Source: a virus
Virus record (IMG/VR): IMGVR_UViG_3300002933_000016
Span: 1 to 51,594 of that record
Direction: 5' to 3' (one strand)
DNA: 51,594 bases
Position numbers and translations under genes: made by a program. Shown piece by piece: positions 1 to 7,454 of this stretch; position 1 is the stretch's first letter, and each line of letters opens with the position of its first letter. The notes under the pieces are model-generated. The model was not told the DNA's origin. It ran no database searches and saw nothing but the letters and a program-made list of their open reading frames with translations.

Positions 1-78
1 CAATGATCCATCCCTGGATTTGATAGATACGGCGCATGTATTCGATCTTATCGGCTTGAATTTTAGCCATTAGGATAG
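1..78. repeat. Terminal redundancy, left copy (circular genome)
   Basis: Bases 1-78 are identical to 51517-51594. The copy contains the first 23 codons of the small terminase gene (start codon at 70-68, minus strand), so the window opens inside that gene. This is what a contig from a circular or circularly permuted phage molecule looks like. The unique length is 51,516 bases. It could instead be a true short terminal repeat, but a repeat that starts inside a gene and has assembler-like length makes that less likely. Confidence 0.93.
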
Positions 79-302
79 AGCACTTTTATTGTTGTTAAGA
101 TATCTTCCTGCTCTTGCATTACAGCGCGAAGTCTTGAAGCTTCTTCTTCTCTTGTTTTCCTGATGGACTCAGGTAAATTTTCAATAGATTGACTGCTCAA
201 TGTATTGAGTAAATCAAATCTGGATTTTCGCCTTTCTTCGATAAACTGAATGATCGGCTTTACTGTTGCTGCCATGATTTCAATTTTTTGTTTGTCGTCC
301 AT
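63..302 (-). CDS. Small hypothetical protein upstream of terminase
   Basis: A 79-residue, charged, mostly helical protein rich in Glu, Arg and Gln, with no recognised family. The central part (EERRKSRFDLLNTL, then RKTREEEASRLRAVMQEQ) looks like a short coiled coil. Its stop overlaps the start of the small terminase by 8 bases on the closed molecule, which suggests translational coupling and a role in packaging or its regulation. It follows the tRNA-Gly-like gene on the minus strand. The function is not known. Confidence 0.75.
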   Translation of the reverse strand: MDDKQKIEIMAATVKPIIQFIEERRKSRFDLLNTLSSQSIENLPESIRKTREEEASRLRAVMQEQEDILTTIKVLYPNG

Positions 303-335
303 CTTTACGAATTTATTTCATAAAGATATGATTTG

Positions 336-406
336 AGCGGCAAGGTCGATTCGAACGCCATCTTCAGTCTGGAAAGACTGACACTCTACCATTAAGCTAT
401 TGCCGC
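336..406 (-). tRNA. tRNA-Gly-like gene (anticodon TCC), with defects
   Basis: The minus strand folds as a cloverleaf. It has a perfect 7-bp acceptor stem (GCGGCAA/TTGCCGC), a D-arm with GGTAGAG, an anticodon arm TCAGTC-TTTCCA-GACTGA, TTCGAAT in the T-loop, and a T at the discriminator position, as is usual for tRNA-Gly. The anticodon reads best as TCC. Two things are odd. The anticodon loop is one base short, with 6 unpaired bases where 7 are expected. The T-stem has two mismatches (TGGCG against CGACC). No CCA is encoded. Its 5' end overlaps the last 15 bases of the Mom-like gene. It could be a decaying or unusual tRNA rather than an active one. Confidence 0.7.
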
Positions 407-1012
407 ATGTAATATTTTAGGATAAGGCATTGAAAGTTTTTTACAAACCGGGATCATTGCTTTATCCAATGGAAAAATGTATTTGTGCTTATCTGTTCCT
501 TTTACTTCGATGCAGTCTGAAACTTTCGGGCACCGTTTTGAATGGTTGTCTTTGAAACCAGTTACAGAAACGTTTCTGTTATGGTATTTTCTTCCTGTTT
601 CCTTGTGGATGTAACTTGGCGTGTCTCCTTTTGAAACACCTGTATAATACCAGTTTGTTGCCTGATAAATGATGCCTTTGTGATTCTGGCCGGTATCGGC
701 ATAACTCACGATCAGTTTTACCAAAGGATTTAACTTCTTAACCATTGTCAGGCTGATGGAAACTGCTTTGCTGGTGCTTTCCTGTTTTCCGTTCAATGCT
801 ACTCTGACCAATTCAATAACCTGACCTTGGACCAAACCATAAGGCATTGCAATCCTGTTGGTAGCACCTTTTGAATAAACGATCACTCCGCACCATTCGT
901 TGTTATTATTGAAAACTGAAAAACTGCAACCGCATGGAGGCATAGTCTTGCTGTAATGAAAATTCATTATTGCATACTTCGTGGCCTGATATGTTGCAAT
1001 TTCTAATTTCAT
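392..1012 (-). CDS. Mom-like DNA-modification protein
   Basis: This 206-residue protein resembles the phage Mu Mom family, GNAT-fold proteins that modify adenine in phage DNA and protect it from restriction. Visible family features are the N-terminal FHYSKTMPP segment, CGVIVYSKGATN, the VQGQVIELVRVAL strand, IVSYADTGQNHKGIIYQATN, and a C-terminal GRKYHNRN. The start overlaps the stop of the upstream ParB-like gene by 4 bases (ATGA). Mu gpMom acts late and needs host-derived precursors. Here the gene sits between the early region and terminase, a position suited to modifying DNA before packaging. The family call rests on motif recognition. Confidence 0.8.
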   Translation of the reverse strand: MKLEIATYQATKYAIMNFHYSKTMPPCGCSFSVFNNNNEWCGVIVYSKGATNRIAMPYGLVQGQVIELVRVALNGKQESTSKAVSISLTMVKKLNPLVKLIVSYADTGQNHKGIIYQATNWYYTGVSKGDTPSYIHKETGRKYHNRNVSVTGFKDNHSKRCPKVSDCIEVKGTDKHKYIFPLDKAMIPVCKKLSMPYPKILHAAIA

Positions 1013-1635
1013 AGTTCACCACCGCTTACTGAATAATATGCACCGGGACAATGATCATCCAAAACCTGTTTGATCAGATTTTCTGCTGTGTCGAATTGTG
1101 CTTTATCCTTGAATGTGATTTTTATTGTGAGTGGGTTGTTTTTAAGCAAACCAATAAGATCTTCTTCATTCGGCTCCGGGAGAAACCAATCTTTCATCGT
1201 GTTCAGGTCCAAACTGCTCAAAGACATTGTTTCCTTTATATCGTCAAAAGACAAATCAAATTGTTTAATATGCTCGAATAATCCCTGTTGTGTGATGCGT
1301 GCATATGCAGAAGAATAGACCAAAACAAGTTCTGCAGCTTCTTTCATGTCGGTGCAATCAATAAATGTGGCGGGAAGTAGATCAGGAACAGAAACACCGC
1401 TTTCAATCACTTTTTGCAAATCTGTGAAACGATGTTTGCCATCTAAACAGTATAAAACACCCTCATTTTCCCAAACCTTGAAAGGATCAACAAACTGATA
1501 CCTGACAAGGCTTTGCAATAATTTTTTGTCTCCAGCTTCCAACCATTCCTTAAATTCCTCATGCTGAATGAATTGAAGCTCTCTCCATTTGATCAATTCC
1601 GTTTTGATTATCCTTGAGTTTATTTCCTGATTCAT
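1009..1635 (-). CDS. ParB/sulfiredoxin-like domain protein
   Basis: A 208-residue protein whose first half has the ParB N-terminal-like pattern: a KWRELQFIQ segment, then YCLDGKHRFTDLQK, in the place of the GxxR-type nucleotide-binding motif. The arrangement LDGKHR followed by a helix is common in phage ParB-like NTPases and nucleases. The C-terminal third (LTIKITFKDKAQFDTAENLIKQ) has no call. It overlaps the Mom-like gene by 4 bases, so the two are probably co-translated. A palindrome (1667-1679) lies 32 bases upstream of the start. It may help target the modification or act in packaging, but this is inference from position. Confidence 0.62.
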   Translation of the reverse strand: MNQEINSRIIKTELIKWRELQFIQHEEFKEWLEAGDKKLLQSLVRYQFVDPFKVWENEGVLYCLDGKHRFTDLQKVIESGVSVPDLLPATFIDCTDMKEAAELVLVYSSAYARITQQGLFEHIKQFDLSFDDIKETMSLSSLDLNTMKDWFLPEPNEEDLIGLLKNNPLTIKITFKDKAQFDTAENLIKQVLDDHCPGAYYSVSGGEL

Positions 1636-1666
1636 TTTTGCTCCGACTTGTTATGACGTGAAATTA

Positions 1667-1679
1667 CTAAATAATTTAG
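1667..1679. promoter_or_regulatory. Palindromic operator-like site A
   Basis: CTAAATAATTTAG is a perfect 6+1+6 palindrome in the leader of the ParB-like/Mom-like pair. Four related 13-mers lie just upstream of minus-strand genes at 30757, 44038, 45102 and 49561. On the minus strand a weak TAnnTTTG-like box (TTAATTTG) precedes it, so the site may cover the transcription start. With one central base it cannot form an RNA hairpin, so a dimeric DNA-binding protein is the likelier reader. Confidence 0.6.
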
Positions 1680-1735
1680 CACACCAAATTAAAAAATTCA
1701 GGGGATAGCCACTGAATTGATTTTGCTGCTGTTAA

Positions 1736-2134
1736 TTAAAACTTCAGAGTAATATTCGAATCGCTGCAGATTGCAGATGTAATCGTTGTATTTTGAGTTG
1801 TGACATTACCATTTGCCGGTGCTGTAGTTGTGTAATGCTTCCACGCTCCTGTCACTCCTTTAGGGATTGTATCGATGTCGGTAAATGTCGTTGTCTTGTT
1901 TGCTACCGGATCCACTGACTGAAACTGAATTGTAACATAGATTGGCTGATTCGCTGAGGCCTTATCAACTGAACAGATTGTCCAATAAACAGTTTGTGAG
2001 GTGCTGGGATTGTTTCCAAATCCTGAAGCTGCTGCATTTAGTGTAATTGTCACCGGTGTGACTGTTGGTGTGGGACTGCTTTTGCTACATGCGATCAATG
2101 TGATCATTAACAAAGAAATGATTGTTGTTTTCAT
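1736..2134 (-). CDS. Small exported lipoprotein
   Basis: A 132-residue protein with an N-terminal lipoprotein signal (MKTTIISLLMITLIACSKSS, Cys16 in a LIAC lipobox). A Pro/Thr linker and a Thr-rich beta-type domain with three further cysteines follow. It is probably anchored in an envelope membrane. It is the last gene before the palindrome-controlled Mom unit and downstream of a Xre gene. Phage lipoproteins in such positions often act in superinfection exclusion or lysogenic conversion, but nothing in the sequence proves that. Confidence 0.75.
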   Translation of the reverse strand: MKTTIISLLMITLIACSKSSPTPTVTPVTITLNAAASGFGNNPSTSQTVYWTICSVDKASANQPIYVTIQFQSVDPVANKTTTFTDIDTIPKGVTGAWKHYTTTAPANGNVTTQNTTITSAICSDSNITLKF

Positions 2135-2167
2135 ATATTTTGAATTATGGTTTAAAAATATGCTTGT

Positions 2168-2479
2168 TTATTTTAATTCTAATAAAGTTTCAACGGCTTT
2201 TTTAATCTTGGAATCTGCATTTATATAATTCTGATAAACCAGATCTTTCTTATTTATCTTTTTCTGTGGCTTTGTTGATAAATCTGTTTTTATAAAATCA
2301 GTTAGTGATACTCCGGCTATTTCTGAAAGTTTGATCAACATATCCAATGACGGACGAATTTTCCTTTTATCGCACCAGGATTGATATGTGCGATAATTCG
2401 TATTCAAAAGATGTGCCATTTCTAAGGAAGTTGCCTTTTTCTTGCTCTGCAGCCACCTGATATTTTTCTGAATGAACAT
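2168..2479 (-). CDS. Xre-family HTH protein
   Basis: A 103-residue protein with an HTH at about residues 15-45 (TSLEMAHLLNTNYRTYQSWC), followed by a second helix pair (PSLDMLIKLSEIAGVSLTDF) typical of Xre/Cro proteins. The tail is Lys-rich (KINKKDLVYQNYINADSKIKK). It is the last recognisable regulator of the early operon and may control the neighbouring lipoprotein or late genes. It lies 5 bases after the stop of the gene at 2485. Confidence 0.75.
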   Translation of the reverse strand: MFIQKNIRWLQSKKKATSLEMAHLLNTNYRTYQSWCDKRKIRPSLDMLIKLSEIAGVSLTDFIKTDLSTKPQKKINKKDLVYQNYINADSKIKKAVETLLELK

Positions 2480-2484
2480 ATTTT

Positions 2485-2946
2485 TTAGTTTTCTGATGAT
2501 GGCAAAGCTTTAAAGCCGCCTTCTTTTAATTGTTCGTAGAATGTTTGGTCCTTTGCAGGATTATACGCATAAGGCAAAAACACCTGCAACGGTTCTGCTT
2601 GCTCAAGCAGGATCATAGAGAGCTGGATATCCACCCAATCAGATATTATCTTCCAGGCTGTTCTTTCTGCCTGTTCCTGAATTGCCTGTTTTGTTTCCGG
2701 GCGTGGGCGCTTCACTTCTGCCCATAATACTTTGAAACAAGGTTCGATCTTTGCCGGCAGCTGGAAAAACATTGGCATCTGGCCAGCGATGATCATGCGG
2801 AAAGTGATCGCTGTGCATGTCTTTGTTGTGGTATCATATTTCATGCTGATATCTGTTGCACCGGCTTCAACCAAAGCCTTTTGAATTCTTCCCATAGATG
2901 TTACTGCAGGAACTGTTGATGTGTAGTTTTTTAAGTTGATAGCCAT
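2485..2946 (-). CDS. Conserved phage hypothetical protein
   Basis: A 153-residue soluble protein. The N-terminus (MAINLKNYTSTVPAVTSMGRIQKAL) leads into strands with TTTKTCTAITFRM and then a helical half with KQAIQEQAERTAWKIISDWVDIQL. I recall similar proteins from Bacteroidetes prophages but know no function. Its start shares a base with the stop of the ASCH-type gene, so it belongs to the same operon. Confidence 0.75.
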   Translation of the reverse strand: MAINLKNYTSTVPAVTSMGRIQKALVEAGATDISMKYDTTTKTCTAITFRMIIAGQMPMFFQLPAKIEPCFKVLWAEVKRPRPETKQAIQEQAERTAWKIISDWVDIQLSMILLEQAEPLQVFLPYAYNPAKDQTFYEQLKEGGFKALPSSEN

Positions 2947-3770
2947 TATATAAAATTTAAAGGTTTTTCAATGCGTTCAAATTCAATTACCCATACCCAC
3001 GGGTTTTCATTCCAACTATCTTTCCCGTTTATTAATCTCCAAAGACTTTCAAAACTTCCAACTGCTGTACTGGAATAAAAAGCAGGATCGTCCGGGTTAT
3101 CAAAATCAGAATATATCTGATAATGGGTAGGATTACTTTTCAGCCTATCGTCAACCCACCGTTCAACACCCTCTGCTTTAGCATCTTCTTCGCTTATATC
3201 CTGTAATCGTTCAACTCGAACAGATTTAACTTTTAAGAATATCCTGCTTGTCCACTTTGGCATGTGAATGGAAGGAATAAGAGGCTGTTTTTTATCTGAA
3301 AATTCGAATCTTTCCTGCTCCTCATCATCACACTCAACCAATTTTAAAATACCACTATCCCGCAATTTTTCAAACTGCTTAACAGTCCAATTATAACTGT
3401 CATCATCACCTATAAAATATTCTTCGATATCTCCATTCTCATATTTAATCCTTGCTTCTCCATCCTCAAAATCCCATCCCGCTAATTGGCCGTTTTCACG
3501 TACCCATAGTACATCTCCGGTTTTATATGGACACTTTACAACATAAGCAACCATATTGCTATTTGTAAGTTCAAACTGATAATAAACCCTATCATCATAG
3601 GGTATCGCCAATCTCGGTACATCTATTTCATCTGAATTTCCGCAATACCGGAAACGATCAGGTGTTTCATTTACAAGTTCTAATCCTTTTGTTCGCCTCG
3701 TCATTGTTTTACGATCTTCTAAAATTGCCTGCACCATTGCGGTGCTGAATAATATTGGAATAAATTTCAT
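2946..3770 (-). CDS. ASCH-domain-like phage protein
   Basis: A 274-residue protein starting MKFIPILFSTAMVQAILEDR followed by KTMTRRT. This is the usual N-terminus of phage morphogenesis-associated ASCH-like proteins, where a short strand and KTxTRR precede a beta-barrel. Further family-like segments are CPYKTGDVLWVRE and LKVKSVRVERLQDISEEDAKAEG. The end has FESLWRLINGKDSWNENPWVW. ASCH domains bind RNA or modified nucleotides, and the phage versions have no proven role. It lies one base after the broken gene at 3772-4056. Confidence 0.72.
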   Translation of the reverse strand: MKFIPILFSTAMVQAILEDRKTMTRRTKGLELVNETPDRFRYCGNSDEIDVPRLAIPYDDRVYYQFELTNSNMVAYVVKCPYKTGDVLWVRENGQLAGWDFEDGEARIKYENGDIEEYFIGDDDSYNWTVKQFEKLRDSGILKLVECDDEEQERFEFSDKKQPLIPSIHMPKWTSRIFLKVKSVRVERLQDISEEDAKAEGVERWVDDRLKSNPTHYQIYSDFDNPDDPAFYSSTAVGSFESLWRLINGKDSWNENPWVWVIEFERIEKPLNFI

Positions 3771-3771
3771 G

Positions 3772-4056
3772 CTATTGCTTTTTTATTTTTCTCAATAATA
3801 ATCCTCCCTTTCTTACATGTTCTTTTTCTCCTGGGTTTAATCCTTTTAAAGAATCCGGTTTATACCATTCATATTCAGGAGGCAGCATTTGATTGCAATT
3901 GTATCAAGCTGATATGGCCCATTCAGTACAGTTATGTTTTCCGTCATCATCTTTTTGGCGGCACATTAGCATCATTGGAGTAGTACCCTCATCTGTATCG
4001 ATCGTAACTGTTTTATGTCCTTTTGGACAAGTGTAAACATTGATTTTATTTTCCAT
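3772..4056 (-). pseudogene. Zinc-ribbon-like small gene with in-frame TGA
   Basis: The reading frame runs from ATG at 4056 to TAG at 3772 (94 residues) but has one TGA at 3906-3904 (codon 51). Before it are a CPKGH knuckle (Cys10), Cys32 and Cys43. After it are YNCNQMLPPEYEWYKP and a basic tail. The same frame stays clean on both sides. The context SA-stop-YNC suggests an original Trp codon (TGG to TGA). Without readthrough only a 50-residue fragment is made. Alternatives are a sequencing error or UGA readthrough. Confidence 0.7.
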
Positions 4057-4058
4057 TT

Positions 4059-4385
4059 TTATCGTTTTAGATATTGTTGTGCTCTTTTTTCTGCTCTGGA
4101 TAATCGTTTTGATAAGTTCGATTGTCTTTTTTTATGATATGATCGCAACACCATTTCCATATCAATTTTTTCACCGATTCTGTCAATCCAATGATCTTTT
4201 ATTATTGCTCCGGTTTTATCAATTGCAACAAGATCTCCTCTATGTAAATCCGTCACTTCAAACTTTTCTCCATTTCTTACTTCAATTCTGGTTGTATGGC
4301 TTGCTTCTTTGGTCCAGTAAATTCTGAATCCACAATAAGTCTGCTCATAGCGACCAAATCTGTTTGCTTCGGTAATCCAGCTCAT
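4059..4385 (-). CDS. Hypothetical protein, basic C-terminus
   Basis: A 108-residue protein with a beta-rich first half (YCGFRIYWTKEASHTTRIEV, DLHRGDLVAIDKTGAII) and a very basic helical end (YHKKRQSNLSKRLSRAEKRA). The tail suggests nucleic-acid contact. I recognise no family. It is tightly packed between the HTH-like gene at 4394 and the broken zinc-ribbon gene, so it is part of the early operon. Confidence 0.65.
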   Translation of the reverse strand: MSWITEANRFGRYEQTYCGFRIYWTKEASHTTRIEVRNGEKFEVTDLHRGDLVAIDKTGAIIKDHWIDRIGEKIDMEMVLRSYHKKRQSNLSKRLSRAEKRAQQYLKR

Positions 4386-4393
4386 GTTTTTTT

Positions 4394-4786
4394 TTAATTT
4401 CCCATTCCCGGATTAGCGATTCCCATAGGACTGTGATTTGAATATTGTGCTTTTGGTCGTACAATTTGTTTCGGACCATCATCAGAAAACCGAATTATTT
4501 TCTTTTCATAAACCGGCACCTGCAGTTTTCTTTTTTCCTTTGGAAATTTGATCACTTTTGCTGATGGGCTCGGTTGAAAGTTTTTCAGCTTTTCGAAATC
4601 AACTTTTATTTTAATCAGCTCTTCTTTTGGAAGTGTGTCACCAAATTTTTTCAATGCTTCGGCATATAATCTTTTGTATTCATCCTGTCTGATATTTAAC
4701 AACACACAGATCTGCTTATAATTCAATTTGCTTCTGTGAACAGCATCCCAGACAAACCTTATTTTGTCGTTATCAAGATTTTTCAT
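4394..4786 (-). CDS. Putative HTH protein
   Basis: A 130-residue protein. Residues 5-45 (DKIRFVWDAVHRSKLNYKQI, then VLLNIRQDEYKRLYAEALKK) read as a helix-turn-helix. A long, basic, proline-containing and probably disordered tail (KVIKFPKEKRKLQVPVYEKK) ends in PMGIANPGMGN. It overlaps the upstream nuclease gene by 4 bases. A role in DNA binding or replication control is possible but unproven. Confidence 0.65.
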   Translation of the reverse strand: MKNLDNDKIRFVWDAVHRSKLNYKQICVLLNIRQDEYKRLYAEALKKFGDTLPKEELIKIKVDFEKLKNFQPSPSAKVIKFPKEKRKLQVPVYEKKIIRFSDDGPKQIVRPKAQYSNHSPMGIANPGMGN

Positions 4787-5196
4787 ATTTCAATAAGTTG
4801 TTTTAGTTCTGAATAGAATTCTTTATAGTTTAAAGCTGTGTATCGTAATATTTTCCATCCATACAATTGAGCCTGGTTATACTTTCTGCAATCATTAGAA
4901 AAACCGACTATCGTTGTATGCCTGCTTTTATCTGAACTGATCACACCCTCATATTCAATTGCAACTTTATGTTCCGATATCGCCACGTCGAACCGCCATT
5001 TCCGGGCAGGATGGAAAATGTATTCTGTTTCATAAGGCACTTTCAAAAGCCACAATACTTCTTTGATGTGGATCAATGCTGCAGGTTCTTTTTTGCACGC
5101 TTTCTGTACTTTTTGTAACAGTTTTGGTGCAATATGTTGCGCAACCATGCCTTTTTGTTTCAATTTTTCAATATCTGCTTCACTCCAGCCTTTCAT
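4783..5196 (-). CDS. PD-(D/E)XK-type resolvase-like endonuclease
   Basis: A 137-residue protein. The C-terminal two thirds match the restriction-endonuclease fold seen in small phage Holliday-junction or VSR-like nucleases: an RKWRFDVAI strand with the acidic residue, VAIEYEG with the second acidic pair, then NDCRKYNQAQLYGWKILRYT. The pattern D...ExE...KYNxAxxxGWxxLRYT is typical of these enzymes in Bacteroidetes phages. It would cut branched DNA before packaging or during recombination. It overlaps its neighbours on both sides by 4 bases. Confidence 0.72.
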   Translation of the reverse strand: MKGWSEADIEKLKQKGMVAQHIAPKLLQKVQKACKKEPAALIHIKEVLWLLKVPYETEYIFHPARKWRFDVAISEHKVAIEYEGVISSDKSRHTTIVGFSNDCRKYNQAQLYGWKILRYTALNYKEFYSELKQLIEI

Positions 5197-5501
5197 TCTT
5201 GTAATTTTGAATGCATTTGGTCCATGTGTTTCAATCCGGTGTTATAACCATCGTCATAGATCTTACAAACCAGCTCTACGACTGAAATGTCGAAATGAGC
5301 CTGCGGGTTAATATGATCAGTGCTTTTTGATAAATTATTCATCAGCACATACATCGATGCCACGTGTTTTATCAGATTCGGACGATCACAAATAATCTTC
5401 GTCGGTAATGGATAAACTTCATGAGTCGGACCTGATCCGTTTAAACGGATTGAAATCTCTTTGCGGATATTTCCGGTCTTGTCATCCCTATATTGTTTCA
5501 T
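5193..5501 (-). CDS. Hypothetical protein in replication operon
   Basis: A 102-residue protein with no recognised family. The N-terminal part is polar (MKQYRDDKTGNIRKEISIRL), and the middle is helical (LIKHVASMYVLMNNLSKSTDHI). The end has HFDISVVELVCKIYDDGYNTG. It follows the DnaC-like gene by one base and overlaps the nuclease gene, so it is translated with replication proteins. Confidence 0.65.
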   Translation of the reverse strand: MKQYRDDKTGNIRKEISIRLNGSGPTHEVYPLPTKIICDRPNLIKHVASMYVLMNNLSKSTDHINPQAHFDISVVELVCKIYDDGYNTGLKHMDQMHSKLQE

Positions 5502-5502
5502 G

Positions 5503-6327
5503 TTATTTCCTCCTGTCAGATCCTTTTAATTGAATAATGTTGAACATCTCCCGGATCCTGCTGCGCATGCGGTATCCATACCTTTTTTCAATCAATTCTC
5601 CATTTAGGTTTGTAGTGATATGAAGTGAATAAAAAGGAATGACATCTTTTTTCATATAGCGCTCATGAATGATCCTTTCCATCACATCTAAAGTGTTCCC
5701 ATAATCTTTGATCACTTCCTCAGTGCCCAGATCATCAAACATCCATCCAATATTTGGCTGATAAAAAACATCCTTGGAATGGCCTCGGCCTGGAACATAT
5801 CCTGTATATACCTGCCAAAAATTTAATCCTTCGATTCTGCAACGTCTTTCCACTTCATTAACTGTTTCAGGGAAAAAGCATAGCCGTTTATTTTGACTGA
5901 ATGCTTTCAACAGATCTGTTTTACCCACACCTACATCTCCAATCAACATAATTCCTTTGCTTAATAGCATTCCATCCTTTTCGAATCCGGGATCATTGCT
6001 GAAATATTGACTCAGTTGTTTAAAAACCGGATCTGTAAATTCATCAATTTGATACTCTTTTTTTCCTGATGATTGTACAAGTAAATTCGCCCTAATTTTT
6101 GCGTGGATAAACATATCCTCTGCATTCCAAGGCCTTGTGATTTCAATTAATTCTTTCTTTTTCCTTTCCTTCTCCTTTTCTTCTTCCAGTCGATAATATT
6201 TATTTCTCTTAGCTTCAGAAATTGCAAAGTCAATCTCTTCCTGAGTTAACTCAACTGAATCATATAGCTGCTGAATAGTCGATGGAGTTGGATATTTGCT
6301 TAATTCCTTTTGAATCGTTGTTTCCAT
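5503..6327 (-). CDS. DnaC-like ATPase, helicase loader
   Basis: A 274-residue AAA+ type protein. The N-terminal part is helical and charged (KEKERKKKELIEITRP). Walker A is GDVGVGKTDLLK at about residues 130-141 and Walker B is IGWMFDDLG. Further on lie HITTNLNGELIEKRYGYRMR, with sensor and arginine-finger character, and SRIREMFNIIQLKGSDRR. This layout is that of DnaC/IstB-type loaders, which place a replicative helicase on the origin. The start overlaps the replication-initiator gene by 68 bases in another frame. No phage replicative helicase of the DnaB type is seen, so the host helicase may be recruited. Confidence 0.85.
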   Translation of the reverse strand: METTIQKELSKYPTPSTIQQLYDSVELTQEEIDFAISEAKRNKYYRLEEEKEKERKKKELIEITRPWNAEDMFIHAKIRANLLVQSSGKKEYQIDEFTDPVFKQLSQYFSNDPGFEKDGMLLSKGIMLIGDVGVGKTDLLKAFSQNKRLCFFPETVNEVERRCRIEGLNFWQVYTGYVPGRGHSKDVFYQPNIGWMFDDLGTEEVIKDYGNTLDVMERIIHERYMKKDVIPFYSLHITTNLNGELIEKRYGYRMRSRIREMFNIIQLKGSDRRK

Positions 6328-7159
6328 TTAAATTTTTGTTAGTTATTGAATTAAATTTTGTCAGAAGATTTCCAAGCTCAAAATTTTTACGGATCCACTC
6401 ATCATGATTCCATCCTTTTTGAAAAAAACCTTTTAGGCAATAGACCGCATATTCTTCGGTCCAATCCCTTTTTGATTCAGTTGCAATTTTTTCAAGATGA
6501 TCAATGATTTGTTTTAAAATACCGGCTTGGGTTTTATTGAAAATTGGTTTCGCAGGAGAATTATCATCTTTTTTGAATCTTTTTCCATAAAACTCAAACC
6601 AAGCATCTACCAATTTTTTCCAATACTTTGTCGTTTCTTTAATTTGGACCGGCGCTTTAGCTCCGGAATGAGATTTAGATTTTTTAATTTTATTTCTTTT
6701 ACTTTCCTTTTGTGTACTAAATGTCTCTGGCAGATGAGTTTCTTCGGAACTTATTACCGTTTCCTCAGAGTTAACCAACCATATTGATTCATTTATTATA
6801 ACTTTTCTTCTCATTAGCTCCATCACTTCAAGCCATCTTTTTTGAATTCCGCGTGAAGTGAGGATAGATTTATTTGTGAAAATTTCCTTATTGAACAGAT
6901 TGTTTTTTAAGCAGGATTTTAATACTTCTACCACTAATGCACTGGTAATACCATTACCAACACGTTTTGCAATAGACACCTCCTGATTATTCATCCATTC
7001 AATAAAGTATCCCTGTTCATAAACCATAGCCATCAAACGAAGAGCTATGTACCCGCCTTTGATACCAAATTCTTCTTCAATCATTAAAACTTTATGATCT
7101 TCAAAAAATGTAACGTCTAAAGGAAAGTATTGAAGGTTTACTTTATTAGGTCTGGCCAT
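6260..7159 (-). CDS. DUF4373-type (Lin1244/Lin1753-like) replication initiator
   Basis: A 299-residue protein. The N-terminal 100 residues (MARPNKVNLQYFPLDVTFFE, then GIKGGYIALRLMAMVYEQGYF) are the winged-helix domain found in phage DnaD-like replication proteins. A basic linker and a C-terminal helical part follow (LLTKFNSITNKNL). It would bind the phage origin and hand over to the DnaC-like loader encoded next. The order initiator-loader is the standard one. No origin repeats were recognised in or near the gene. Confidence 0.78.
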   Translation of the reverse strand: MARPNKVNLQYFPLDVTFFEDHKVLMIEEEFGIKGGYIALRLMAMVYEQGYFIEWMNNQEVSIAKRVGNGITSALVVEVLKSCLKNNLFNKEIFTNKSILTSRGIQKRWLEVMELMRRKVIINESIWLVNSEETVISSEETHLPETFSTQKESKRNKIKKSKSHSGAKAPVQIKETTKYWKKLVDAWFEFYGKRFKKDDNSPAKPIFNKTQAGILKQIIDHLEKIATESKRDWTEEYAVYCLKGFFQKGWNHDEWIRKNFELGNLLTKFNSITNKNLNGNNDSKGIKQISNSIDYSAAI

Positions 7160-7169
7160 AATTCCTTTC

Positions 7170-7454
7170 TTAGTTTTTAATAAATTCGTATAATGAGTAT
7201 TCTTTTATTTTACTTCCGCCGCTTGTTGTTATAAACCTGTCGTACACTACTATTTTCGACTTGTTTCTCAGATCTGATATCCTGCTATTCAAGGCAGTGA
7301 TTCCTAATTCCTGTGCCTGAATAGTATTGATCGTTTTGCCAGTGCTCAAATAATCGAACACTAATTTATTTTGCCCGGAAAGAGCCACATTGTTGATCGG
7401 CGAAGCAGATTTAAAATCGATCGCCGCACTAAAATCAATTGATAACTGCATCAT
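7170..7454 (-). CDS. Winged-helix protein
   Basis: A 94-residue protein if read from the ATG pair at 7454/7451 (MMQLSIDFSAAIDF). A longer frame starts at 7502 but overlaps the helicase more heavily. Residues 40-85 (NKLVFDYLSTGKTINTIQAQ, then LNSRISDLRNKSKIVVYDR) form a winged helix of the type often placed after phage helicases. The C-terminal wing ends SLYEFIKN. A DNA-binding role in replication or regulation is likely. Confidence 0.7.
   Translation of the reverse strand: MMQLSIDFSAAIDFKSASPINNVALSGQNKLVFDYLSTGKTINTIQAQELGITALNSRISDLRNKSKIVVYDRFITTSGGSKIKEYSLYEFIKN

Noticed and set aside
336-406. tRNA as a UGA suppressor explaining the in-frame TGA codons
   Set aside because: Reading the loop as CCA or TCA needs an anticodon stem that does not pair. 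TCC (Gly) is the only reading that keeps the stem.
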